Shown here: positions 43,070-52,520 of the stretch, piece by piece
Position numbering within the stretch: the first letter of the stretch is position 1
Layout of the letters: each line of letters opens with the position of its first letter
Assembly: GCF_900101955.1 (NCBI RefSeq)
Contig: NZ_FNAQ01000011.1
Location: 18,134-82,133, forward strand
Length of the DNA stretch: 64,000 bases
Source of the DNA: Desulfuromonas thiophila
GTDB lineage: Bacteria > Desulfobacterota > Desulfuromonadia > Desulfuromonadales > Desulfuromonadaceae
Reading direction: 5' to 3'
Made by a program: the position numbers and the translations under genes
The notes under the pieces: model-generated
What the model saw: the letters and a program-made list of their open reading frames with translations, nothing else
What the model was told of the DNA's origin: nothing
The model's database searches: none

Positions 43070-44368
43070 GTGCAGACAGAATCCATAGAAAAATGCGGCG
43101 CCCTGCGGGGCGAGATCCGGGTGCCGGGTGATAAATCCATCTCGCATCGCAGTGTCATGTTCGGGGCGTTGGCACAGGGGCAGACGCGTGTGCGCGGTTT
43201 CCTGCGCGGCGAGGATAACCTGTCGACCCTGACGGCCTTCCGGGCCATGGGGATTGCCGTGGAGGAGCGACCCGATGGTGAGCTGCTGATTGAAGGTCGT
43301 GGCATGCAGGGTCTGAGCGAGCCGGCCGATGTGCTCGACTGCGGTAATTCCGGTACCACCATCCGGCTGATGAGTGGGCTGCTGGCCGGCCAGCGCTTCT
43401 TCAGCGTGCTGACCGGCGACCGCTATCTGCGGCGGCGTCCGATGGGACGGGTGTTGCAGCCGCTGGCGCAGATGGGGGCGCAGATCTGGGGCCGGCAACA
43501 GGGCCAATGTGCACCGCTGGCCATTGTTGGCCAGCCTCTCAAGGGTCTTAGCTATCAATCACCGGTGGCCAGCGCCCAGGTCAAGTCGGCCCTGCTGCTG
43601 GCGGGACTTTACGCCGAAGGGGAAACGCGGGTTTACGAACCCCATCTGTCGCGCGATCACAGCGAGCGCATGCTGCGTCATTTTGGTGTTACGGTGGACA
43701 GTTTTGCCGGCGGCGTCAGTATCGCGGGAGGGCAGAGCCTGCAGGCCCGCGATCTGGAGGTGCCCGGCGACATCTCTTCGGCGGCCTTTTTTCTGGTGGC
43801 CGCCCTGATCGTACCCGGTTCGGAATTGCTGATCCGCCAGGTCGGCGTCAATCCGACCCGTACCGGCATTCTTGATATTCTGCGCGCCATGGGTGGGGAT
43901 ATCCGCTGCCTTGACGAACGTGAGCTGGGGGGCGAGCCGGTGGCCGACCTGCTGGTGCGCAGCAGCACGCTCAAAGGCATCGAGATCGGTGGTGCGTTGG
44001 TACCACGGGCGATTGATGAATTCCCGGTTATCAGCGTGGCAGCGGCCTGTGCCGAAGGCACCACCGTTGTGCGCGATGCGCGCGAGCTGCGGGTCAAGGA
44101 GACCGATCGCATTGCGGCGATGGCGTCGGTGTTGCAGACCCTGGGGGTGACGGTGACAACCGCCGATGATGGCATGACCATCTGTGGTCAGGAAACCTTC
44201 CAGGGCGGGCAGGTCGATTCCTGCGGCGATCATCGCATTGCCATGAGCGCTGCCATTGCCGGTTTGTGCGCTGGGACGGCCCTGACCATCCGTGATACCG
44301 CCTGCACCGAAACCTCGTTTCCGGGCTTCTGGCCGCTGTTGGCCGGACTGCGGCGCCAGGCCGTCTGA
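43070..44368 (+). CDS. aroA: 3-phosphoshikimate 1-carboxyvinyltransferase (EPSP synthase)
   Basis: Protein of 432 residues. GDKSISHRSVMFGALA, CGNSGTTIRLM, RDHSERML and DHRIAMSAA are all present. It forms EPSP from shikimate-3-phosphate and PEP. The GTG at 43070 is used, 5 bp after tyrA, with the purine-rich tyrA end as ribosome site. Confidence 0.95.
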   Translation: MQTESIEKCGALRGEIRVPGDKSISHRSVMFGALAQGQTRVRGFLRGEDNLSTLTAFRAMGIAVEERPDGELLIEGRGMQGLSEPADVLDCGNSGTTIRLMSGLLAGQRFFSVLTGDRYLRRRPMGRVLQPLAQMGAQIWGRQQGQCAPLAIVGQPLKGLSYQSPVASAQVKSALLLAGLYAEGETRVYEPHLSRDHSERMLRHFGVTVDSFAGGVSIAGGQSLQARDLEVPGDISSAAFFLVAALIVPGSELLIRQVGVNPTRTGILDILRAMGGDIRCLDERELGGEPVADLLVRSSTLKGIEIGGALVPRAIDEFPVISVAAACAEGTTVVRDARELRVKETDRIAAMASVLQTLGVTVTTADDGMTICGQETFQGGQVDSCGDHRIAMSAAIAGLCAGTALTIRDTACTETSFPGFWPLLAGLRRQAV

Positions 44369-44421
44369 ATCCGGGGCTGACCCGGTGAATCCATGAACCT
44401 CTTGCGCAGGAGTGCTTCTTA

Positions 44422-45126
44422 TTGGCTAACGAAACGATGATCATTGCCATCGATGGTCCAAGTGGTTCGGGCAAGAGTACCCTGAGCCAGCGCCTGGCTC
44501 AGGCGCTGGATTTTGTCCATATCGACACCGGTGCCATGTATCGCAGTGTCGCGCTGGCCGCTCAGCATGCTGGTATTGCACCGGACGATCACGAGCGGCT
44601 CGGACAGCTGTGTCGCCAGTTGCAGATCCGCTTTGCCCGGTGTGACGGTCAGGAACGGGTGTATCTCAATGGTGAAGATGTCAGTGAAGCCATTCGCACC
44701 CCGCAGATGAGTCTGCTGACCTCGAAGATTTCAGCCTCGCCCGCCGTGCGTCGGGCCATGGTTGAACTGCAGCGGGCCATGGCGGTCGATCTCGATGTTG
44801 TGCTTGAAGGCCGCGATATCGGCACCGTGGTGTTCCCGGACGCTGACGTTAAATTCTTTCTCAGCGCCAGTGCCAAAACCCGCGGTCAGCGGCGCTACGA
44901 ACAGTTGCGTAGCCGTGGTCTGGAGGTTTCCCTTGAGGACATTATCGATCAGGTAATCGCCCGTGATGCAGCTGACAGTGCCCGTGACCATGCGCCTCTG
45001 CAGCAGGCTGCTGACGCGCTGGTTATTGATTCCACCAGTCTGAGCATTGAGCAGGTGCTGGAACGGATGCTGCTCAGGGTGCAGCAGGTGCGCCAGGGCC
45101 ACCACTGCGGCGGAAGGTGCGCATGA
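44422..45126 (+). CDS. cmk: cytidylate kinase
   Basis: Protein of 234 residues. IAIDGPSGSGKSTLSQRLA is the P-loop, followed by DTGAMYRSVAL and LEGRDIGTVVFPDADVKFFLSAS. It phosphorylates CMP and dCMP. The TTG at 44422 has AGGAG 10 bp upstream; the alternative ATG at 44437 has none, so TTG is preferred. It overlaps ispH by 4 bp. Confidence 0.93.
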   Translation: MANETMIIAIDGPSGSGKSTLSQRLAQALDFVHIDTGAMYRSVALAAQHAGIAPDDHERLGQLCRQLQIRFARCDGQERVYLNGEDVSEAIRTPQMSLLTSKISASPAVRRAMVELQRAMAVDLDVVLEGRDIGTVVFPDADVKFFLSASAKTRGQRRYEQLRSRGLEVSLEDIIDQVIARDAADSARDHAPLQQAADALVIDSTSLSIEQVLERMLLRVQQVRQGHHCGGRCA

Positions 45127-45965
45127 ACATTGTTCTGGCGCGCAGCGCCGGTTTCTGCTTTGGCGTCAAGCGAGCTGTCAACATGGCCTTTGCGGCCGCT
45201 GAACAGGCTGGGCCCATCTGTTCCCTGGGACCACTGATTCACTCGCCCCAACTGGTTGAACGGTTGCAGGGCGAAGGCGTGCGGGTGGTCGCTTCAGTGG
45301 CCGAGATGACTGGCGATGAAACCGTTATCATTCGTTCTCACGGGATTCGTCGCGAAGAGGAACAGCAGCTGCGCCAGCGTCAGCTGCCGCTGGTTGACGC
45401 AACCTGCCCCTTTGTTAAGAAGGCCCAGGAATACGCTGGTCTGCTCGGAGAGCAGGGCTATACCGTGGTCATTGTCGGAGAGCAGGAACATCCGGAGGTG
45501 CAGGGAATTGTTTCCTATGCCTGCAGCGATAGCGTCTATGTTGTGGCCGATGTTGCCGGTGCCCGCCAGGTTCCCTCGGGCCGGCGCCTTGGTCTGGTAG
45601 CCCAGACCACACAGGCCTATGAAAACTTTCGCGCCATCGCCATGGAGTTGCTTGGTCGCTGCAAGGAGTTGCGGGTGTTCAATACCATCTGCGACGCCAC
45701 GGCGGTACGCCAGAACGAAGCGCGTGAACTGGCCGCCAGCGTTGATCGGATGCTGGTTATCGGCGGCCACAACAGTGCCAACACCAACCGCCTGGCGCGC
45801 ATTTGCAGCGATATTCAGCCGCGCACCTTTCATATCGAAACCGCCAGTGAAATTGACCCGGCCTGGCTTGTTGGCGCGGCCAGTGTCGGCATTACCGCCG
45901 GGGCTTCGACACCGGAGTGGATCATTCGCGAAGTGGTCGAAAAACTGCAGCAATTAACAAAATAA
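45123..45965 (+). CDS. ispH: 4-hydroxy-3-methylbut-2-enyl diphosphate reductase
   Basis: Protein of 280 residues. The three cluster cysteines lie in AGFCFGVKRAV, DATCPFVKK and NTICDAT; EQEHPEVQG and HNSANTNRL match the substrate-binding set. It makes IPP/DMAPP in the last MEP-pathway step. The ATG at 45123 overlaps the cmk stop (ATGA) with GGAAGG just ahead; a GTG at 45117 is less likely. The cmk-ispH-rpsA order is widespread. Confidence 0.95.
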   Translation: MNIVLARSAGFCFGVKRAVNMAFAAAEQAGPICSLGPLIHSPQLVERLQGEGVRVVASVAEMTGDETVIIRSHGIRREEEQQLRQRQLPLVDATCPFVKKAQEYAGLLGEQGYTVVIVGEQEHPEVQGIVSYACSDSVYVVADVAGARQVPSGRRLGLVAQTTQAYENFRAIAMELLGRCKELRVFNTICDATAVRQNEARELAASVDRMLVIGGHNSANTNRLARICSDIQPRTFHIETASEIDPAWLVGAASVGITAGASTPEWIIREVVEKLQQLTK

Positions 45966-46071
45966 TTATTTTTTTTTCGGTTTTGCTGTGCTAGGGTTCG
46001 TTCCCACGGCTACGGCCGAAGAATGTCTGAGCGAACGCCAGGCAGGAATCTTTTAGGGGGTACGTTGGTTA

Positions 46072-47823
46072 ATGTCTGAGAACAAAGAAGCAGTCAAGGC
46101 ACAGGAACTCGATCTGTTGGACGATGACGACATGATGGACGAGTTCGACGAGGAGTTCGGGGAAGAGAGCTTTAGGGATCTGTTCGAGAACAGTCTGCAG
46201 GGCAATCTGGCCGTGGGCGATGTGGTCGAGGGGACCGTTGTTCAGGTGAATCCCGATTCTGTCGTGGTGGACGTCGGTTACAAATCCGAAGGGGTTATCC
46301 CGCTGTCGGAATTTTCCGTTGATGGCGCCCCGGCCCAGATCAAGGTGGGCGACAAGATCGATGTTCTGTTCGAGCGTGCCGAGAATGAGAGCGGACTTAT
46401 CGGACTGTCGAAGGAGAAAGCGGATCGCCAGAAGGTCTGGAATGCGCTGGAGGAAGGTGCGGTGGTTGAAGGCCGTATCGTCTCGCGCATCAAGGGTGGT
46501 CTGTCGGTCGATATCGGTGTCAATGCCTTTCTGCCGGGTTCTCAGGTCGATCTGCGGCCGGTGCGTAATCTCGACAAACTGATTGGCGAAACCTTCGAGT
46601 TCAAAATCATCAAGCTCAACAAGCGGCGCGGCAATATTGTGCTGTCGCGGCGCGTGCTGCTTGAAGCTGAACGCGAAAGCCAGCGCTCTTTGACTCTCAA
46701 GACCCTAGAGGAAGGCCAGATCATCGACGGTGTGGTCAAGAACCTCACCGACTACGGTGCCTTCATTGATCTTGGCGGTATTGACGGCTTGCTGCACATT
46801 ACCGACATGTCGTGGGGCCGGGTTTCTCATCCGGGCGATATCCTGGCCGTGGGTGACAGTATCCGGGTCAAGGTTCTCAAGTTCGATCGTGACAAGGAGC
46901 GTGTCTCCTTGGGCCTCAAGCAGATCACGCCCGATCCCTGGCTGAGTGTGAGTGAAAAATATCCGGCCTCGTCGCGCGTCAGCGGCAAGGTTGTCAGTCT
47001 GACCGACTACGGCGCCTTTGTTGAACTGGAGGAGGGTGTCGAGGGTCTGATTCATGTGTCCGAGATGAGCTGGACCAAGCGCATCAAGCATCCCAACAAG
47101 CTGCTGTCCATTGGTGATGAGGTTGAAACCGTGGTGCTGGCTGTTGATACCGATAACCGCCGCATCTCGCTGGGCCTTAAGCAGGTTGAGCCGAATCCGT
47201 GGGAGGTGATCGGCGAGAAATTCCCTCCCGGCACCATCATCGAAGGTCAGGTGAAGAATATCACTGATTTCGGTATCTTTGTCGGCGTCGATGAAGGCAT
47301 TGATGGCCTGGTGCACATTTCGGATCTGTCCTGGACCAAGCGCATCAAGCATCCGTCCGAGCTGTACAAGAAGGGTGACATCGTCAAGGCGGTTGTTCTC
47401 AATATTGACCGCGAGAACGAGCGCTTCTCTCTTGGGGTGAAGCAGCTGACCCAAGATCCTTGGCAGGTGATTCCCGAGCAGTACGCGCCGGGAACCATTA
47501 TTCGTGGCAAGGTGACCTCGGTTACCGAGTTCGGCATCTTCCTTGAAGTGGAGGAAGGGGTCGAAGGTCTGATCCATGTGTCGGAAATCAGCAAGGAGAA
47601 GATCGAGTCACCGAAGGATTTTGCCAAGGTTGGTGACGAACTCGAAGCCGTGGTGCTGCATGTGGACACCAACGAGCACAAGATCGCGCTGTCCATTAAG
47701 CATCTGTCCGAGCGTAAAGAAAAAGCCGAGGTCGATGCCTTCATGGGCGCCCAGAAAAAGGCCACATCGAGCCTGGGCGATCTGTTGAAAGGGGCTTTTG
47801 ACAACGCCAGTGACGAAGCTTAA
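46072..47823 (+). CDS. rpsA: 30S ribosomal protein S1
   Basis: Protein of 583 residues. An acidic N terminus (about 10-45) precedes six S1 OB-fold repeats, with the last four closely alike (TDYGAFVELEEGVEGLIH, WTKRIKHP pattern repeated). It binds mRNA on the small subunit. TAGGGGG lies upstream of the ATG. The 106-bp leader after ispH may carry its own promoter and is where S1 autoregulation would act. Confidence 0.95.
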   Translation: MSENKEAVKAQELDLLDDDDMMDEFDEEFGEESFRDLFENSLQGNLAVGDVVEGTVVQVNPDSVVVDVGYKSEGVIPLSEFSVDGAPAQIKVGDKIDVLFERAENESGLIGLSKEKADRQKVWNALEEGAVVEGRIVSRIKGGLSVDIGVNAFLPGSQVDLRPVRNLDKLIGETFEFKIIKLNKRRGNIVLSRRVLLEAERESQRSLTLKTLEEGQIIDGVVKNLTDYGAFIDLGGIDGLLHITDMSWGRVSHPGDILAVGDSIRVKVLKFDRDKERVSLGLKQITPDPWLSVSEKYPASSRVSGKVVSLTDYGAFVELEEGVEGLIHVSEMSWTKRIKHPNKLLSIGDEVETVVLAVDTDNRRISLGLKQVEPNPWEVIGEKFPPGTIIEGQVKNITDFGIFVGVDEGIDGLVHISDLSWTKRIKHPSELYKKGDIVKAVVLNIDRENERFSLGVKQLTQDPWQVIPEQYAPGTIIRGKVTSVTEFGIFLEVEEGVEGLIHVSEISKEKIESPKDFAKVGDELEAVVLHVDTNEHKIALSIKHLSERKEKAEVDAFMGAQKKATSSLGDLLKGAFDNASDEA

Positions 47824-47842
47824 TCCACACGCGTGACGGCAC

Positions 47843-47876
47843 AGCCCCTTTTGCTGCGGCAGAAGGGGCTTTTTTG
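47843..47876 (+). terminator. rpsA terminator
   Basis: AGCCCCTT (47843-47850) pairs with AAGGGGCT (47863-47870), followed by TTTTTG. Only ten bases separate the T-run from the sppA start codon, so sppA depends on read-through or on a promoter that overlaps this element. Confidence 0.8.
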
Positions 47877-47886
47877 TGGGATTTAT

Positions 47887-48783
47887 ATGGTAAAACGGCC
47901 GATTTTTATAGCGTTAGGGGTATTTTTTACCATTTTTATATTGCTAGCCCTGTTGCTTATGCTGCTCAGCCCCGATCGAGGCGGAAATGCCGGATTGGGA
48001 CTGCATGAGAAGCTGGGCGTCATTGAAATCGAAGGCGCCATTGCCGAATCGCGCAAGACGATCGAGGATATCCTTGATTTTGCCGAAGATAAATCGATTC
48101 GTGCCATTTTGGTGCGGATCGATTCGCCCGGTGGGGCAGTTGGCCCATCCCAGGAAATCCACGACGAATTGCGTCGTATTGATGCCTCCGTCAAGCCGGT
48201 TTATGTGTCGTTGGGCTCGGTGGCAGCCTCCGGTGGCTATTATATTGCTGTCGCCGGAAGAAAGATCTATGCCAACCCCGGAACTCTTACAGGTAGCATT
48301 GGCGTGATCATGGAGTTCCCCGATCTGGTGGCCCTTTTGGACAAGATCGGCCTGACCAAACGGGTGATTAAAAGCGGTGCCTTTAAGGATATCGGCTCGC
48401 CGGTACGCGCCATGACGGCTGCGGAACGCCGCTTGCTGCAGGAGCTGATCGACGATGTGCATCAGCAGTTTGTAGCGGCCGTCTGCGCTGGCCGCGATCT
48501 GCCCCAGGAGCAGATCGCGTCGCTGGCCGATGGCCGTATTTTTACCGGACGCCAGGCCCTTGATTTGCACCTGATTGATACCCTTGGGGGGTTCCAGCAG
48601 CTGGTGCGTGATGTCGCGGCTGACCTGGGCATCAAGGGCAAGCCGAAGTTGATCTATCCGAAAGAGGAGCATCCACCGCTGCTTGATTATCTGCTGGAAC
48701 AGCGCCTGACAACCCCCCTGCGCCATTTGCTGCAACAACAAGGCTTGATGTTCCTTTGGCGGCCCCTTTCGAGCGATTCCTGA
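47887..48783 (+). CDS. sppA: signal peptide peptidase SppA (S49)
   Basis: Protein of 298 residues: N-terminal anchor (about 5-30), then an S49 domain with VRIDSPGGAVGPSQEI, the nucleophile region VAASGGYYIAVA and GTLTGSIGVIMEF. It is the short single-domain form. It degrades cleaved signal peptides at the inner membrane. The start at 47887 fits the anchor; the longer frame starting at 47833 would run through the rpsA terminator hairpin. Confidence 0.92.
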   Translation: MVKRPIFIALGVFFTIFILLALLLMLLSPDRGGNAGLGLHEKLGVIEIEGAIAESRKTIEDILDFAEDKSIRAILVRIDSPGGAVGPSQEIHDELRRIDASVKPVYVSLGSVAASGGYYIAVAGRKIYANPGTLTGSIGVIMEFPDLVALLDKIGLTKRVIKSGAFKDIGSPVRAMTAAERRLLQELIDDVHQQFVAAVCAGRDLPQEQIASLADGRIFTGRQALDLHLIDTLGGFQQLVRDVAADLGIKGKPKLIYPKEEHPPLLDYLLEQRLTTPLRHLLQQQGLMFLWRPLSSDS

Positions 48784-48912
48784 GGGTTGGTTTTGTTCCT
48801 TATCGTGAATCTGCGTCAGATTTTATCTTGAGAGTTATTCATTTTTTCTGTGCCCGCTGCCGGTGGCGAAAGCCCCGCCAAGCGGTTGCGTCAATCAAAG
48901 GAAGTGATGAAC

Positions 48913-49194
48913 ATGACCAAAAGCCAGCTTGTTGAACAGCTGGTGGGGCAGACGCCCTGCCTGAACAAGGCCGATGCCGAGCGCATTGTGGCAACCATCT
49001 TTGATAGTATTAGCGAAGCCCTGATTCATGGTGACCGGGTCGAGATCCGCGGTTTTGGCTCGTTCAGTGTCCGTGAGCGCGATGCCCGCCAGGCGCGTAA
49101 TCCTAAAACCGGAGAGCTGATTCGCATTGATGCCAAGCGGGCGCCTTTTTTCAAAACGGGCAAGGAATTGCGGCAACGGGTGGATTGCGATTGA
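48913..49194 (+). CDS. ihfB: integration host factor beta subunit
   Basis: Protein of 93 residues. MTKSQLVEQL start, EIRGFGSFSVRERDARQARNPKTGE arm with the intercalating Pro in RNPKTG, and FKTGKELRQRV end are those of IHF/HU, with the beta-type N terminus. It bends DNA for sigma-54 promoters and recombination. The ATG at 48913 is preferred over 48907 for spacing from AAAGGAAG. A 129-bp gap to sppA may hold its promoter. Confidence 0.9.
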   Translation: MTKSQLVEQLVGQTPCLNKADAERIVATIFDSISEALIHGDRVEIRGFGSFSVRERDARQARNPKTGELIRIDAKRAPFFKTGKELRQRVDCD

Positions 49195-50138
49195 ATCTCA
49201 CGGAGGCTCCAGCGGGTCGCCGGCATGGCCGGCTGCAGGTTTCAGCGGCAGATGGCGGCAGTCGCATTGATCAGTTTCTGGCGCGGCAGACTGGTTATTC
49301 GCGCAGTTGGCTGCGTCGGCTGATCGATCTTGGCGGGGTACACTGCCAGGGGCGCCGTCTGCGCCAGTGCGGCTATGTGTTGCAGCCGCTGGATCAGGTG
49401 GAGTGGTATTATGATGGTCTGGCCATGGAACCTTTTCGCCTGTGCCAGGAACTGGTGTTGCTGCAGGATGGTCTGGTGCTGGCGGTCAATAAACCTGCGG
49501 GCATTGACATGCAGCCGACACCGGCCCGTTTCAAGGGAACCCTTTACGAAGCTCTCTGCCATTGGCTGCAGAACCCTGATCGGCCCCGGCAGGCGCCGAC
49601 CCTGGCTATGGTGCAACGCCTGGATCGTGAAACCTCGGGCCTGGTGCTGTTTTCGATTCATCCCCGTGCGCATAAGGCTTTAACCCGGCAGTTTGTCGAA
49701 CGGCAGGTCGATAAACGCTATCTGGCTCTGCTGTGTGGCGAGTTGCCGCAGCCAAGTGGCGAATTTCGTTCATTATTGGCGCGCCAGCGCAGCGGTAATC
49801 GGATGAAGTCGGTTGTTCGTGGTGGACGCGAGGCCATCACCGCTTTTCGTCTGTTACACCGGGCTGGTGGATACAGCCTGGTGGAAGCGCGGCCGCTGAC
49901 TGGCCGGACTCATCAGATCCGGGTACATTTTGCCGAGGCGGGTTATCCGTTAGCTGGTGATGCCCTCTATGGTGGCACAGCGGCTCCCTGTGCCAGAACC
50001 ATGCTGCATGCCTGGCGACTGTCATTACAGCACCCGGTCACGGCGGCGCCCCTGCAGCTTCAGGCACCCTTGCCACAGGATTTTTACGATCTGTTTGCCC
50101 AATTGGAGTGGTCGCATGTGGAGCTTCCCAGAGATTGA
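49185..50138 (+). CDS. RluA family pseudouridine synthase
   Basis: Protein of 317 residues. An S4-like N-terminal domain (about 25-85) is followed by the RluA catalytic segment MVQRLDRETSGLVLF with the catalytic Asp, then KRYLALLCGE and RPLTGRTHQIRVHFAEAG. The substrate uridine (RluA/C/D class) cannot be told. A TTG start at 49185 (or 49191) inside the end of ihfB is needed because no ATG or GTG lies near the domain start. Confidence 0.85.
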   Translation: MRLNLTEAPAGRRHGRLQVSAADGGSRIDQFLARQTGYSRSWLRRLIDLGGVHCQGRRLRQCGYVLQPLDQVEWYYDGLAMEPFRLCQELVLLQDGLVLAVNKPAGIDMQPTPARFKGTLYEALCHWLQNPDRPRQAPTLAMVQRLDRETSGLVLFSIHPRAHKALTRQFVERQVDKRYLALLCGELPQPSGEFRSLLARQRSGNRMKSVVRGGREAITAFRLLHRAGGYSLVEARPLTGRTHQIRVHFAEAGYPLAGDALYGGTAAPCARTMLHAWRLSLQHPVTAAPLQLQAPLPQDFYDLFAQLEWSHVELPRD

Positions 50139-50901
50139 CCCGGTCGCGCTGCAGCTTGGTCCCTTGGCCATACGCTGGTATGGCCTGATGTATCTGGCGG
50201 GCTTTGTCTGCGCCTATTTTTTCATTCGCTACCGCGTGCGGCAAACCGGCTTGCCCCTGTCTTCTGAGGCGGTGGCTGATCTGTTGTTTTATGCCGTGGT
50301 CGGTGTTGTTGCCGGCGGCCGGCTGGGTTATGTGCTGTTTTATCAGCCTGGCCACTATTTGCGTCATCCGGTCGAGATTGTCCAGCTGTGGCAAGGTGGC
50401 ATGAGTTTTCATGGCGGTCTGCTTGGTGTGGTGCTGGCTGTGCTGCTGTTTTGTCGTTGCCGGCGTTTGGTGGTCGGACCGCTGGCCGATATCCTGGTGA
50501 TGGCCGCCTGTTTCGGTCTGTGCTTTGGTCGGCTGGGTAATTTTATCAATGCCGAACTGTGGGGGCGGGTCACCGATGTGCCCTGGGGCATCGTTTTCCC
50601 TCAGGCCGGCCCGCTGCCGCGCCACCCCAGTCAGCTGTATCAGGCCATACTGGAAGGCCCGGTTCTGTTCAGCCTGTTGGCGTTGATCGCTCGCTGGCGT
50701 CGTCCGGCCTGGACGGTTTTTTTCAGCTTTGTCGCGTTCTATGCCCTGTTTCGTTTTCTGGTGGAATTCTTTCGCCAGCCGGATGCCCATCTTGGCTTGC
50801 TCGGGGGCGGTTTGAGCCTGGGACAATGGTTGTCATTACCGATGCTGTTGCTGGGCTTGGCTGGCGTTGTCTGGAGTCTGCGTCGTGGGCAAGTGTCATG
50901 A
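50116..50901 (+). CDS. lgt: prolipoprotein diacylglyceryl transferase
   Basis: Protein of 261 residues with seven hydrophobic helices. The signature FGRLGNFINAELWGR near 135-150 and the MSFHGGLLG His segment are diagnostic. It attaches diacylglycerol to lipobox cysteines at the inner membrane. The ATG at 50116 has GGAG upstream and overlaps the preceding gene by 23 bp; its stop overlaps the HAD gene by 4 bp. Confidence 0.94.
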   Translation: MWSFPEIDPVALQLGPLAIRWYGLMYLAGFVCAYFFIRYRVRQTGLPLSSEAVADLLFYAVVGVVAGGRLGYVLFYQPGHYLRHPVEIVQLWQGGMSFHGGLLGVVLAVLLFCRCRRLVVGPLADILVMAACFGLCFGRLGNFINAELWGRVTDVPWGIVFPQAGPLPRHPSQLYQAILEGPVLFSLLALIARWRRPAWTVFFSFVAFYALFRFLVEFFRQPDAHLGLLGGGLSLGQWLSLPMLLLGLAGVVWSLRRGQVS

Positions 50902-51530
50902 GACCTCTGCGGGCCCTGGTTTATGACTGTGACGGGGTGTTGTTCGACAGCCGTCGGGCCAATCTGGCCTATTACAACCAGATTCTGACGGAACTGGGCG
51001 AAAGGCCGGTGCTGGAGGAAGAGACGGAGCGGGCGCTGTTGTGTCATACGGGCTCAACACCCCAGGTACTGCGACATCTTCTTGGCTCGGAACGAGCAGC
51101 CGAGGGCCTGCGGGTTGCAGCCCAGGTGGACTACCGCCCCTTTCTGGCCTGGATGACACCGGAGCCGGGTTTACTGGTCAGTTTGCGACAGTTGGTACGG
51201 CGCCTGCCACTAGCCATTGCCACCAACCGCCAACGGACTATGGGGCAGATCCTGCAGCATTTTGAATTGACGGAATTTTTTCGCTGCGTGACCACCAGCA
51301 GTGATGTCCAACGGCCCAAGCCTTTTCCCGATATGCTGTGGCATACGGCGCAGCTGCTGGGCTGTGCCCTGGATGAAATGCTGTATGTGGGGGATTCGCT
51401 GCTGGATCAGCAGGCTGCGCAGGCCGCCGGCGTATCCTTTGTGGCCTACAGGTGGGCGGGAGAGGGAAGACGGATTGAACACCACGCCGATCTGGTCGGC
51501 CTGGTTGCTCAGCTTTGTGACGGAAGCTGA
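50898..51530 (+). CDS. HAD family phosphatase (phosphoglycolate phosphatase-like)
   Basis: Protein of 210 residues. Motif I is YDCDGVLFDS (near 9-18), motif II the IATNR segment, motif III the KPFPDML lysine and motif IV YVGDSLLDQQAA. A helical cap domain sits between I and II, as in Gph/PgmB-type enzymes; the substrate is undetermined. It overlaps lgt by 4 bp. Its last 22 bp overlap the 3' end of the opposing RsbW-like gene. Confidence 0.85.
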   Translation: MRPLRALVYDCDGVLFDSRRANLAYYNQILTELGERPVLEEETERALLCHTGSTPQVLRHLLGSERAAEGLRVAAQVDYRPFLAWMTPEPGLLVSLRQLVRRLPLAIATNRQRTMGQILQHFELTEFFRCVTTSSDVQRPKPFPDMLWHTAQLLGCALDEMLYVGDSLLDQQAAQAAGVSFVAYRWAGEGRRIEHHADLVGLVAQLCDGS

Positions 51531-51958
51531 TTCTTTTTCAGAGACTTGTGCATTTCAAGAACGTTTCCGCCACTGCATTTCTCGTAGGTGACCGAATCCA
51601 TCAGGCTGCGGATCAGGAAGATACCGCGACCGTGATCCTGAGTCGGATCGGGGTCAATCTCTTTGGCTTTGCTGATGTCGAAACCCTGACCCTGGTCGTA
51701 GACCCGGATGCAGAGGTTTTCGTCTGACAGGCAGATGCAGACGTGGACCTCCTTGGTTGGATCATTGCGATTGGCGTGCTTGATGGCGTTGGCCATGGCT
51801 TCGGTGATCACCAGATTGATATGGTAGGCCAGTTCTTCCGGGTTGGAGTTGTTGAATTTCTTTAAGGTGCTGGCGATGTCCTCGCCGATTTTGCCGATCA
51901 GGCTCAGGTATTTGGTCTGATTGGGAACCTTGATGTCTACTTCGAGGACATTTTTCAT
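51509..51958 (-). CDS. RsbW/SpoIIAB-like serine kinase (GHKL)
   Basis: Protein of 149 residues. The GHKL boxes are clear: N box EAMANAIKHA, G1 VYDQGQGFD, G2 HGRGIFLIRSLMD. Such proteins phosphorylate a STAS antagonist and bind a sigma factor or other target. The ATG at 51958 has AGGA 8 bp upstream; an ATG at 51967 is also in frame. It is the last gene of the operon with the STAS and PP2C genes, so those are the likely partners. No sigma factor is nearby, so the output target is unknown. Confidence 0.88.
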   Translation of the reverse strand: MKNVLEVDIKVPNQTKYLSLIGKIGEDIASTLKKFNNSNPEELAYHINLVITEAMANAIKHANRNDPTKEVHVCICLSDENLCIRVYDQGQGFDISKAKEIDPDPTQDHGRGIFLIRSLMDSVTYEKCSGGNVLEMHKSLKKNQLPSQS

Positions 51959-52150
51959 CGCAGCCATCCTGTGTTGTCCGCCATGGCGGAGCCCTGGGTC
52001 TTTTCGCCCGGAGCCGGACCGTTTGATGTGTCGGCCACCGGGCGAACGTTTCACTGACATTGCCCCGCGTCAGCGGTGTGGCGAAAGCAGTTTACTTTTT
52101 CTGGCTAATCCGTCTCTGGCGGATGGGACGCTTGCAGACGGTATGGTTTG

Positions 52151-52486
52151 TCAGAAGCTGGCCAGCGCTTCATCAACACCGGGAAAGATTTCAAAAACGC
52201 GGTGCAGGCGGGTCAACTCGAACATCGATTTGACCTGGGTCTGCAGGCCGCACAGCTTGACACCGCCATTGCGGGAGCTGGCGTTCTTGAAGCCCGAGAC
52301 CAGTGCTCCCAGACCTGACGAATCAATGAACCGCACAGCAGCCAGATCAATGATGACGTTGACCTTGCCTTCCTCGAACAGGTTCAGCAGCTGTGCTTTG
52401 AGTTCATTGCTGTTGTGTGCATCGAGCCGTTCCTCATCGACGGTCAGAACCGTTGCTTTTTCATGATCCTTGATGGTTACAATCAT
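52151..52486 (-). CDS. STAS anti-sigma factor antagonist
   Basis: Protein of 111 residues of the SpoIIAA/RsbV type, with the phosphorylation site in RFIDSSGLGAL (Asp55, Ser56/Ser57). When dephosphorylated, such proteins bind the RsbW-like kinase and free its target. AGGAGGG precedes the ATG at 52486. It lies 34 bp after the phosphatase gene, the enzyme expected to dephosphorylate it, and 192 bp before the kinase gene. Confidence 0.92.
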   Translation of the reverse strand: MIVTIKDHEKATVLTVDEERLDAHNSNELKAQLLNLFEEGKVNVIIDLAAVRFIDSSGLGALVSGFKNASSRNGGVKLCGLQTQVKSMFELTRLHRVFEIFPGVDEALASF

Positions 52487-52520
52487 TCTACCCTCCTGAT
52501 GCGCGCCTGTCCTTGCGCGG

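Noticed and set aside
45966..46071. riboswitch or leader peptide before rpsA
   Set aside because: Only a T-run and a short CGGC/GCCG pairing are seen, with no conserved aptamer pattern or peptide frame.
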